NCBI GenBank assembly: GCA_009840545.1
Contig: VXNM01000008.1
Coordinates: 254,339 to 318,338 of the forward strand
Direction of reading: 5' to 3'
From: Gammaproteobacteria bacterium
GTDB taxonomy: Bacteria; Pseudomonadota; Gammaproteobacteria; Pseudomonadales; Azotimanducaceae
DNA: 64,000 nt
Position 1 is the first letter of the stretch, and the number at the start of each line of letters is the position of its first letter. Positions 51,472 to 59,328 of this stretch are shown in pieces. Below the pieces are notes generated by a model that was not told where the DNA came from, searched no databases, and saw only the letters and a list, made by a program, of their open reading frames with translations. Made by a program: the position numbers and the translations under genes.

Positions 51472-52674
51472 TTAGTTTTGAATCGTTGAAGCGAAGATCG
51501 TCCCGCTTTCTTTCAGTGCAGAAATCTCTTGGTTGCTATAGCCAATTTCGTGCATCACGTCTTCGGTGTGCTCACCCAGCTGAGGTGCGCTCATTCGTTG
51601 CTCAGTCGCTGTTCGTTCGAATTGTGCTGCATTCCGAGCTTGCCGAATACGGCCTGCGGTTTCGTGACTAAGTTCCTCGACAATGCCCGTCGCTTGAACC
51701 TGAGGATGTTCAATCATCTCTCGTCGTGTTAGCACTGGCGCACACGGAACACCCGCCTCCTCGAGAATATCCAACCACTCTTCCGCAGTCTTGTCGTAAA
51801 GTGCGGTTTGAGTCAACTCGAGACGCGCATCGGCAAAGCGGTCCCGCCCAGATGGGGATTTGAACCTCTCGTCGTCTAACCACTCAAGATGATCAACAGC
51901 GCGGCAAAGTCCTTCCCATTGATCATTGGTCATGACCGATATGCTTATGAACCCGCTCTTTGTCTCGTAGATCAAATCAATAAAGGTCGCAGCTCTTTGG
52001 ATACTCGTCTCACGATCAACGAACGTCTGGCTGCCCATATCGGACGACCACAGGAAGGCTACGACTGAATCCAACATCGACAATCGAACGTGCTCGCCCT
52101 CGTTCGAGCGTTCTCGACGGAAAAGCGCAGCACAAATTGCTTGAGTTGCAGTGATTGCTGTGACCTTGTCCGGCAGAATTGTGCGGACTAAGCGTGGTCG
52201 CGCATCGTCAGATCCCGCTTGAACGGTCGCAAGTCCGGAAAGTGCTTGAATGATGGGATCATAGACCGGTTTATGGGCATAAGGACCGGTCTCACCCCAA
52301 CCAGATATGGAGACGTAAATGAGCTTTCCATTGATTTTTCTCAAGGTGGGCTCATCAATTCCCAAACGCTTCATCACTCCAGGGCGAAAATTCTGTACAA
52401 AAACGTCGGCCGTCTCAACCAATCGATAGAGAATCTCTCGACCATTTGGTTTTTTCAAGTCAACGGCAAGTGATCGCTTGTTGCGATTGTTATTAAGAAA
52501 GGCCGCTGAGACTTGACGAACTCCATATCCCGCCCTTCTTGCATGGTCGCTGCTGGCGGGAGCTTCTACTTTGATTACATCTGCACCTTGGTCCGCCAAG
52601 ATCATAGTTCCGTATGGACCAGCGATCATGGTCGTGAAGTCTATTACTCGAACTCCGTCTAAGGGACCTGGCAT
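51472..52674 (-). CDS. CaiB/BaiF family (class III) CoA transferase
   Basis: A 400-residue class III CoA transferase. It begins GPLDGVRVIDFTTMIAGPYGTM, then ADVIKVEAP, ADVFVQNFRPGVM and the catalytic Asp in KPVYDPIIQALSG. VPCAPVLTRREM lies near the C-terminus. The ATG at 52674 begins the homologous region, so 30 residues of the open frame upstream are dropped. It diverges from the epoxide hydrolase with about 110 bases between starts. It is clearly different from the copy at 11259-12467, so the two likely use different acids. Confidence 0.89.
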   Translation of the reverse strand: MPGPLDGVRVIDFTTMIAGPYGTMILADQGADVIKVEAPASSDHARRAGYGVRQVSAAFLNNNRNKRSLAVDLKKPNGREILYRLVETADVFVQNFRPGVMKRLGIDEPTLRKINGKLIYVSISGWGETGPYAHKPVYDPIIQALSGLATVQAGSDDARPRLVRTILPDKVTAITATQAICAALFRRERSNEGEHVRLSMLDSVVAFLWSSDMGSQTFVDRETSIQRAATFIDLIYETKSGFISISVMTNDQWEGLCRAVDHLEWLDDERFKSPSGRDRFADARLELTQTALYDKTAEEWLDILEEAGVPCAPVLTRREMIEHPQVQATGIVEELSHETAGRIRQARNAAQFERTATEQRMSAPQLGEHTEDVMHEIGYSNQEISALKESGTIFASTIQN

Positions 52675-52781
52675 TGGCTTAGTCTTGTCGTCAATCTCGC
52701 AATCACTTGCGATTCCAATACTTCTAACTGCTAACAATGCTATCGTACACGTCCGAACAACCAACTCGCCGAGGAGTGGCC

Positions 52782-53750
52782 GTGACCATCACGCATCGCA
52801 ACATACAGACTAATGGAATCAACATGCGCATTGCCGAAGCCGGCGAAGGTCCTCTCGTAGTCATGTGCCACGGTTTTCCCGAGTCCTGGTACTCGTGGCG
52901 ACACCAAATTGAAGCGCTTGCGGAGGCAGGTTATCACGCCGTAGCACCAGATCAGCGCGGCTACGGAAAGACAGATAGACCACGAAAGATCGAGTCTTAT
53001 TCGATCATGCATCTGGTTGGCGACATTGTCGGCTTAGTAGGTGCTCTAGGTGAGCAAGATGCAGTGGTTGCCGGACACGATTGGGGAGCTCCGGTGGCAT
53101 GGAACTGTGCATTAATGAGACACGATGTATTTCGCGCCGTCATATCCCTATCTGTACCTTGGGGTCCCCGACCCCCTCAAGCCCCCTTAAAGAGCATGAA
53201 ACAAATGTTCGGGGATCGATTTTTCTATCAACTGTACTTTCAAAACCCTGGTGTCGCTGAGCATGAACTTCAGCACGATGTCAAAGTCACAATGCGAAAA
53301 ATGCTGTTCGGAGCTTCCGGGAGCGTGAATCGACGGTCTATGGTGGATGACATTGAATCTGTTCCGCACAAGAGTTCCTACATGCTAGAGCGCATGCCAG
53401 ATCCTGGAGACGAATTGCCGGACTGGCTAACTAAAGAGGATATCGAATATTTTGCAGGTGAGTTCGAGGAAGCGGGATTTCGCGGCGGCTTGAATTGGTA
53501 CCGTAACATCGATCGCAATTGGGCTCTCTCTGCAGCTTATTCAGGCGCAAGAATTATTCAGCCAGCGTTGTTTATTACAGGGGAGTTTGATGTGGTCCCA
53601 TACAACGAAGGGATGCGCGGTCTAATGCAAAGCGTGGTTCCGAACTTGAGAGAGCCGATGGTACTGCCCGGCGTTGGACATTGGACTCAGCAAGAGGCAC
53701 CAACTGAAGTCAGTTCAGCAATGATCGAATTCTTGAACTCGCTTAATTAG
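52782..53750 (+). CDS. Epoxide hydrolase-like alpha/beta hydrolase
   Basis: A 322-residue soluble epoxide hydrolase-type enzyme. It has the oxyanion motif HGFP (30-33), the nucleophile Asp100 in GHDWGAPVAWN, and the terminal His in LPGVGHWTQQEAP. A cap domain carries candidate Tyr proton donors (FYQLYFQNPG, GLNWYRNID). Asp instead of Ser as nucleophile fits epoxide or haloalkane chemistry rather than esters. GAGGAG placed six bases upstream supports the GTG at 52782; an ATG at 52737 has no ribosome binding site. Confidence 0.88.
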   Translation: MTITHRNIQTNGINMRIAEAGEGPLVVMCHGFPESWYSWRHQIEALAEAGYHAVAPDQRGYGKTDRPRKIESYSIMHLVGDIVGLVGALGEQDAVVAGHDWGAPVAWNCALMRHDVFRAVISLSVPWGPRPPQAPLKSMKQMFGDRFFYQLYFQNPGVAEHELQHDVKVTMRKMLFGASGSVNRRSMVDDIESVPHKSSYMLERMPDPGDELPDWLTKEDIEYFAGEFEEAGFRGGLNWYRNIDRNWALSAAYSGARIIQPALFITGEFDVVPYNEGMRGLMQSVVPNLREPMVLPGVGHWTQQEAPTEVSSAMIEFLNSLN

Positions 53751-53790
53751 CCCCTTTGATTCGTCAGTAGCGAGCTATGTGATGGGGCTC

Positions 53791-54078
53791 CTACTCGTCC
53801 GGCCGACCCGTACCTGGATCACCCATTCTTCTAATTAGCCGATCCGGATCGGCTGCAGGGTTTCGAGCCATAGCGGAATCTACTAGCTTGTCGTACTTGG
53901 GATCGAGTCGCTCAATCTTTGACTTGCTGGACAGAACCACACTGGGTCGCGAGACAATTGGATGAGTCTTTTCGCTGCCACAAGAACTACAGACGATCGA
54001 TGTTGGACGATTGTCAATGGTAGCGAAAATCGAACTTACTTCTGAACATTCCACACATCGAAATTCGTATGTAGGCAT
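53791..54078 (-). CDS. FmdB family zinc ribbon protein
   Basis: A 95-residue protein whose N-terminus MPTYEFRCVECSEVSSIF and later VCSSCGSEKTHPIVSRPSVV form the four-cysteine zinc ribbon of the FmdB family (CxxC ... CxxC). Family members are putative regulators or chaperone-like partners of unproven function, often beside amide- or metal-related enzymes. It is the last gene of a minus-strand group with two small SCP2-like genes and a ferritin-like gene, 30 bases after the preceding one. Confidence 0.86.
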   Translation of the reverse strand: MPTYEFRCVECSEVSSIFATIDNRPTSIVCSSCGSEKTHPIVSRPSVVLSSKSKIERLDPKYDKLVDSAMARNPAADPDRLIRRMGDPGTGRPDE

Positions 54079-54108
54079 TGGTAGTAAAAAGAAAAGCCTC
54101 GCCGTCTT

Positions 54109-54495
54109 CTAGCTGTACCTAGCCCACGCGTCAACGAATGCCTGGACAGTCTTGTGAACCCGAAGAAAGTGCAATCGATCCAAGGGAGTTGCGAACTCTA
54201 GCACGTCATTCTCCAAGTTAAATGCAACAAGTGTTGGTAATTTGCCCGACTTTCTACGACGTAGATAAAAGTTCCACTGTTTCTGGGTCATTCGAACCTT
54301 CGATCCAACATTTCGCAGCTCGGATTCGTCTGAAACTTCACGAATCTGTCCCACCGAGAAGGCATCAAACTCCACGGTGTGGTGCATGTTCCCAATGTTG
54401 AAGTCTATGATGAGTTCCGCACTTCCCAGCTTACGAAACTCGCCTTGTCGATTGACACTTCTCTTAGCTCGCTGCAGTGAATCTGGGAGCGCCAT
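54109..54495 (-). CDS. Small SCP2-like protein, unknown function (first of two)
   Basis: A 128-residue protein not firmly assigned. The pattern ELIIDFNIGNMHHTVEFDAF, RMTQKQWNFYLRRRK, LVAFNLENDVLEF, then a C-terminal helix FVDAWARY recalls the beta-sheet-plus-helix of SCP2/sterol-binding domains. It is placed two bases after the next gene on the same strand and has a similar pattern to it, suggesting related partner proteins. No metal or cysteine motif is present. It is likely co-expressed with the ferritin-like gene upstream. Confidence 0.62.
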   Translation of the reverse strand: MALPDSLQRAKRSVNRQGEFRKLGSAELIIDFNIGNMHHTVEFDAFSVGQIREVSDESELRNVGSKVRMTQKQWNFYLRRRKSGKLPTLVAFNLENDVLEFATPLDRLHFLRVHKTVQAFVDAWARYS

Positions 54496-54497
54496 AG

Positions 54498-54947
54498 CTA
54501 CGAATTCTCGAATGTCGTATCGACTCGATGCGACGCGTCGAAGAAGAACTGAAGAGTCTGGTTGTAGCGGACAAAGAGATCCTGTCGGTATTGATCCCCG
54601 TGTTTGGAGTGTGCGATTCCTTCTTCGCTTCCCAAATCAATTGTGTTTAGCGTGTACTCCCCTATCGCGTGTCCGTTGCCTGAAATATTTTCAAGCATGT
54701 CTTGCCATTGAGACATCGGCATTTCGATGTAAAAGTCCACGTTGCCTAACTCGAAGTCGGTGCCAGTTTGAACAGAGGAACATCCAAACCCTTCGAATTC
54801 GACAATGAAAACCTCATCGTCAACTTTGAGCCCTACAGTACAGTCGCATTGACCTCCTCCGGCTCCTCGGTAACTGTCGGTGGTATTGAATACTTCTCGA
54901 ACCGCATTCAACCACTCAACAGATGGAAAACAAAGTGCCTCTGACAT
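54498..54947 (-). CDS. Small SCP2-like protein, unknown function (second of two)
   Basis: A 149-residue protein starting at the ATG 54947, one base after the stop of the ferritin-like gene (TAA-C-ATG), a clear sign of coupling. Its strands (CTVGLKVDDEVFIVEFEGFGCS, DFYIEMPMSQWQDMLENI) and final helix (TLQFFFDASHRV) parallel the 128-residue neighbour and resemble an SCP2-like lipid-binding fold. A Cys-rich patch (GGGQCDC, FGCSS) is unusual for that fold. Function unknown; a role as substrate-binding or adaptor partner is a guess from context. Confidence 0.62.
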   Translation of the reverse strand: MSEALCFPSVEWLNAVREVFNTTDSYRGAGGGQCDCTVGLKVDDEVFIVEFEGFGCSSVQTGTDFELGNVDFYIEMPMSQWQDMLENISGNGHAIGEYTLNTIDLGSEEGIAHSKHGDQYRQDLFVRYNQTLQFFFDASHRVDTTFENS

Positions 54948-54948
54948 G

Positions 54949-56028
54949 TTAGCGAGCTTGGCGTGGCTCACGAGGTCTAAATGCACGGGGCATCGACATC
55001 GCATCTCCGGGGAGATTCAACCAGCGGCGTAGGGCAACATGTCGTTCTCTGAAGTCTTCCAGGAAGTCTAAGAAGACAGACATGCCTTCTCTACGGGCTC
55101 CAGCGATTCCTCCTCCGAAGACAATTGCCAACGCTTCACGGAGCACTGGGTCCCTAAGATCGCGAGCCATCAATCCAAGACCAATCGCAATCATCGTAGC
55201 GACAGTGCTGGTTTTCTCGTCGTCCCGAGCCATGCAGTAACGTAAGTGATCGACTCCATACGCAATCAATCTGGAAACGTCTTGAATGACGTACGAGTAA
55301 ATAGCTCGTTCAGCATCGTTGTAAGAATGCCTAAATAGGTATTCGCACATTGTGGATAGAAAGAGACCTCTAACTAGCGCGATGCCAGCGACAGTTTCCG
55401 TCCATCCTCCTCGACTCTCCAAGAGAAAACGATTGACTTGATCCATAGGTTCTAGTCCAAGTCCACCACCATTCGTCAGCGCTCGTTTACGAAATGCTTC
55501 GTAACGGCGAGCCGCATCGAGAGATGCTGTAGCAAGAAACTGTTTGACTTCGTGATAACCGTAGGACATACGGTGCTGCCAATTTGTTAGGACTTCAATG
55601 TCCACATTTGCGTATTGAGCAATCTCTGTACAAACTTGGCAAATCGCAGTTTCAACATCATCGGGAAGGGCTTGGATTGATGCCCAAGGAACGTCCGTAG
55701 CCGGTGCCCACCTTCTTTGAATTGCTTCCTCGTAAAGTTCTGCAGCCATCGGAGCCCAGAGTCCGATCTTCTCGGTCACGGAGTAACCGATCGGCAATGC
55801 TCCTTTCACAGGGATCGCTCCGCGAGGGTTGCGTCCTTGGTCGGTCCAGCGAGGCGGAACTTCTCCATATATCCCTACATTGAGGCTATCGAGAGTCAGT
55901 CCACTCTTGCCGGGAGAGACCCGCGTTCCCCACTGTCGGGATTGGTTCATCCAATTGAACTTGGGCTCAGGAATTTCCAATGGTGGTGGAGTTCCAGTCG
56001 TCTTCTTGCTAGGTTTGCTTTTCGCCAT
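54949..56028 (-). CDS. Ferritin-like family paralogue lacking all di-iron ligands (pseudo-enzyme)
   Basis: A 359-residue protein aligning end to end with the ferritin-like product of 56232-57302. Shared blocks are YGLTL/SGLTL, LYEEALQR/LYEEAIQR, ATDVPW, LPDDVE, FRKRAL.NGGGL and YNDAEKAIY/YNDAERAIY. Where the neighbour has ExxH in MDESRHM and QDEARHV, this one has LDAARRY and QDVSRLI. The helix-B Glu and the Glu of ISGEG are also replaced (Gln/Ala, Gly). It therefore cannot bind a di-iron centre in the normal way. It may be a structural partner of the intact paralogue. It leads a tight operon with two SCP2-like genes and FmdB. Confidence 0.82.
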   Translation of the reverse strand: MAKSKPSKKTTGTPPPLEIPEPKFNWMNQSRQWGTRVSPGKSGLTLDSLNVGIYGEVPPRWTDQGRNPRGAIPVKGALPIGYSVTEKIGLWAPMAAELYEEAIQRRWAPATDVPWASIQALPDDVETAICQVCTEIAQYANVDIEVLTNWQHRMSYGYHEVKQFLATASLDAARRYEAFRKRALTNGGGLGLEPMDQVNRFLLESRGGWTETVAGIALVRGLFLSTMCEYLFRHSYNDAERAIYSYVIQDVSRLIAYGVDHLRYCMARDDEKTSTVATMIAIGLGLMARDLRDPVLREALAIVFGGGIAGARREGMSVFLDFLEDFRERHVALRRWLNLPGDAMSMPRAFRPREPRQAR

Positions 56029-56231
56029 GCTTACTCATGAAAAGCCACAAAACTGCGTCGAACGAATCGAGACATAACTTCATGCTTGTAGGCAATACAA
56101 GATCAAATATACCCTAAGTGAGTTACTGGGCACCACACCAAAATTCTCTGCACAGAAGCAATCCGTACCGTTCTGCTATTAGAAGAGAACGCACTTCGTA
56201 ACGACCCGCCAAGGCCCAAACGGACAACGGC

Positions 56232-57302
56232 TCAAGCTGCAGTTTGAGCCATTAACTCGTTCAAACGAGAGCGACCATTCTCAAACCGTTCTCCAAAGCC
56301 CGCGGAAATGACACGTTTCTTGTATTCCTGTAACTGGCGTCTGCGAATTGCGACTATCTTGCGGAATCCTTCGTCGAACTTGTCGCGACCGCCACCGAGC
56401 AAGATACAAAGAGATTCGGAAGTTTGAGTCAATCTTCCTGCGGGGTTTGCCGCGTCCGTGAGCATCCCGCCTTCCGCTTCGTCAAGATAAGTGTCGATTT
56501 CTTCTCTGCGTTCAGGAGCTTTTTGCGACATGTATCGCAAATGCATCACACCAAATGCGACGTGCCGAGCTTCGTCCTGTGCGCACAATCGGTAAATGGC
56601 TTTTTCTGCATCGTTGTAGGCCATTAGTTCGCCCATCCGGAAAATGGTGAGTACTGCACCTTCGCCAGAAATGTGTAGTCTGGACGACATTTCCGTGAAA
56701 TCGCGAGAGAGGTCGATCCCACCGACAAATCCTGCCGTTGCGCCCGTAGCTTTCATGAGTCCTCCACCGTTGGCTAGAGCACGTTTGCGAAAAACGTCCA
56801 TGTGACGCGATTCGTCCATAACTTGAGCAAGAAGTACTTGCCGAGCTTCAAAATAGTCGGGAGTTGTCACAGAGATCCAACGGGCAGGTACATCGCCCGC
56901 TACAAACTCGACCTCTGTCAAGAACGTAGCCAATTGGCATTGAGCCTGTTCAACGTCATCCGGAAGAGGTTTGATCGTCTCCCATGGAACGTCAGTTGCA
57001 GAGCTCCATTGCCGTTGCAATGCCTCTTCGTAAAGGAACGATGCGTTCTCGACCCAAATATCACTTTTGGTACGAACCGTATAACCGCCAATACGCATTG
57101 CAGCTCTGCGCGGTGGCGATCCACGTGAACGACCGGTCAAGTTTTGACTTTGTTGAGGAGTTTCGCCGTACTCGCCAACTTGAATGTCGGCCAGAGTGAG
57201 ACCATACTTGCCGGGTTTCGCGTGGGTGTCCCAAGGACCACGACGATTCATCCAAGATAGGTCGAGTTCGGGGAGGTTCTCGTCTGCGGCTGGAGTGGTC
57301 AT
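56232..57302 (-). CDS. Ferritin-like di-iron oxygenase-type protein
   Basis: A 356-residue four-helix ferritin-like protein of the R2-like/oxygenase class. The six likely metal ligands are Glu130 or Glu132 (TEVE), Glu164 and His167 (MDESRHM), Glu214 (ISGEG), and Glu244 and His247 (QDEARHV). This is the E, ExxH, E, ExxH pattern of di-iron carboxylate enzymes. The N-terminal ~80 residues are a basic, Gly/Pro-rich lead-in. The ATG at 57302 is chosen over an upstream TTG. It is 200 bases upstream of its ligand-less paralogue on the same strand. The substrate is unknown. Confidence 0.85.
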   Translation of the reverse strand: MTTPAADENLPELDLSWMNRRGPWDTHAKPGKYGLTLADIQVGEYGETPQQSQNLTGRSRGSPPRRAAMRIGGYTVRTKSDIWVENASFLYEEALQRQWSSATDVPWETIKPLPDDVEQAQCQLATFLTEVEFVAGDVPARWISVTTPDYFEARQVLLAQVMDESRHMDVFRKRALANGGGLMKATGATAGFVGGIDLSRDFTEMSSRLHISGEGAVLTIFRMGELMAYNDAEKAIYRLCAQDEARHVAFGVMHLRYMSQKAPERREEIDTYLDEAEGGMLTDAANPAGRLTQTSESLCILLGGGRDKFDEGFRKIVAIRRRQLQEYKKRVISAGFGERFENGRSRLNELMAQTAA

Positions 57303-57434
57303 AGGTCTCTTGTCGGGGTATGCGCTTGGGCGAATCAAGTCACGATGAGTGCATTCTAATTGGCTACCGCTGTCCGCTGCAACTCTGCTTGAACGACGAC
57401 CAAATTGGAAAGCTCCTGTTGCTCAATTTCCGTC

Positions 57435-57779
57435 CTAATCTGCGGGTTCTCCGTATTCAAGCTGGAATAGTCCTTCTCGACATCGAATGATTAGCCAAAT
57501 CCACATGCCGACAATTACAATCAACCCAACGACAAGGATTGCCAAAAAAAGACCGAGGATTCCCAACGCTAAAGCAATCCAAAAAATGCGTATTTGGTTA
57601 TCGTAGTGACTCTCGAGAAACTCGTCCTCCGTGGCATCTCGACAGGCATATGCCCAAACCACGGCTGCAATTGCAACCGGAAGTGCAATCAAACCGGCCA
57701 TGTACATGACATATATCGCTCTGGCATTAATCGTATCTACGGATGCAGGCGAAGATGGCTTCGTGAAATCGCTGCTCAT
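57435..57779 (-). CDS. DUF4870/Tic20-like small membrane protein
   Basis: A 114-residue membrane protein with about three hydrophobic segments (YVMYMAGLIALPVAIAAVV, FWIALALGILGLFLAI, VIVGMWIWLIIRC). It ends with a conserved-looking R-C-R-E-G tail. Such layouts occur in DUF4870/TM2-like proteins of unknown function. The ATG at 57779 has GGAGCGAG upstream. It is transcribed toward the ferritin-like gene 130 bases away, but membership of that group is uncertain. Confidence 0.68.
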   Translation of the reverse strand: MSSDFTKPSSPASVDTINARAIYVMYMAGLIALPVAIAAVVWAYACRDATEDEFLESHYDNQIRIFWIALALGILGLFLAILVVGLIVIVGMWIWLIIRCREGLFQLEYGEPAD

Positions 57780-58067
57780 TTCTCGCTCCAAGACTTAATC
57801 TCTAACCTACGGACACTAAGGGTAAATGATTTTCCATTCACTTGGCTACGACCAATCGTCAAAGCTAGAGTAAGACCATCTGAGTCCATAACGTAATCCA
57901 ATTCTCAATTTTGCAATTGAAGAACTGGGATTGGTTGCTGCCCCAAACTCGATCACTAAGTATTATTTGTCGGATCGCAATAGAGACGGTGGCAAATCCC
58001 TAGAGGCCAAACCGTGCGGTCAATTGGAACTTCGAGAGAGACTCGTAGTAGTGACTAGTTCAATCAA

Positions 58068-59270
58068 ATGAAGGATCAACAAGCCTTGAATAGCGAGTTG
58101 ACCGACGTGCAAGTTCACGGACCGACATCCATTGGGTGGTGCTCAAACACGCCCATCAATGAGACTATGGATGAGAACGGGACAACCAGTACTCAACCGA
58201 ACGGATTTGCCGCAATGGATCCCTACGCTCCCGCCCACCGGTCCATTGAAAGTTCTGATGTGGAGACACTGCGCCATTTCTTGCGAGAAAACAACGGCAT
58301 AGCTGGGCTTGAAGTCTGCCAACCCCACGAGCTAGATCGGATAGCTCGAATTTTCTATCGTGACGGATTTGTTGTTGTTGACAAATTGTTAGACGCAGAA
58401 CAATTAGATACTTGGCGAACAGGTTGTGCTGAAGTCCTGCGAGACATTCTCGCTCATCAGGGACACGAAGGAAGAAAGTACATTACAGAGACTAACCGAT
58501 TGCCCCATCGATATAGCTACGGAACGGCTTCGGCTTCAAGACAACAACTCCATAGACCAGAGTGGGCTTCTATGGTCGATCTGCCAACAACGACACCCAT
58601 TCTGGCGAAGCTATTCGGCTCCGAGGACTATTACGTATGGGGTTCTGGGGGCGATTTGTGCATTCCAGGGGCTGTGGAATACCAAGCCTTGCATTCGGAT
58701 GTACAGGAAAACTTTCAAGTCTCACGTGATCGGTTGTTGCAAGCCATCAAAACTGGTCTTGACACAAACGGCATTCTCAATAGCGAAGAACTCGATCCAA
58801 GAGTGCGGCAAGCCGTCGTGCAACGTACTCCTCCCATGATCACAATCAATTTCCTCATGAGCGATCTAACCTGGGAAAACGGACCCATTCGTCAGATTCC
58901 AGGAACCCACGCCGTAGCTGGGAAGATTCCTAGCCAAAGTGAAGAACCACAGTGGATGCGAACCTCGACTCTTGTTGGTGCAAACGCAGGTGCCGGAGTG
59001 TTTCGGGACAATCGTGGTTGGCACGGTGCCACTCCTAACTTAAGCCTCCAAGTCCGCGCATTACCCGATGTTGAATACAGCGCTCCTTGGACATCAAGGC
59101 GCGGAGTTCCAAGGGCAATGCCCCACGAAATATGGCAGTCCTTGAGTTCGCATGGTCAAGCCATCACTCGTTGGACCAAGTCTGAACGGGGGGTCTGGCC
59201 CGCTGGTGCCGGATTCATGCATCCCATTGCGTCGGTACGGAGGAACGCAAAAGCAGAGCAAGCGAGATGA
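58068..59270 (+). CDS. Phytanoyl-CoA dioxygenase (PhyH) family oxygenase
   Basis: A 400-residue member of the PhyH family of Fe(II)/2-oxoglutarate oxygenases. The N-terminal ~80 residues are extra and poorly conserved. The core has FYRDGFVVVDKLLDAEQLD, the iron-binding H-x-D in QALHSDVQENF, WENGPIRQIPGTHAV, and FRDNRGWHGATPN with the second His. Length is above the family norm of ~280-330. The DUF3604 gene begins 58 bases after its end. It is unlike the PhyH protein at 42978-43970 in sequence. Confidence 0.85.
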   Translation: MKDQQALNSELTDVQVHGPTSIGWCSNTPINETMDENGTTSTQPNGFAAMDPYAPAHRSIESSDVETLRHFLRENNGIAGLEVCQPHELDRIARIFYRDGFVVVDKLLDAEQLDTWRTGCAEVLRDILAHQGHEGRKYITETNRLPHRYSYGTASASRQQLHRPEWASMVDLPTTTPILAKLFGSEDYYVWGSGGDLCIPGAVEYQALHSDVQENFQVSRDRLLQAIKTGLDTNGILNSEELDPRVRQAVVQRTPPMITINFLMSDLTWENGPIRQIPGTHAVAGKIPSQSEEPQWMRTSTLVGANAGAGVFRDNRGWHGATPNLSLQVRALPDVEYSAPWTSRRGVPRAMPHEIWQSLSSHGQAITRWTKSERGVWPAGAGFMHPIASVRRNAKAEQAR

Positions 59271-59328
59271 AGACTCACTAACCGTAGTCAAACATCGCTC
59301 AAGAAACCAGTTAGCGGGCTTTCCACTA

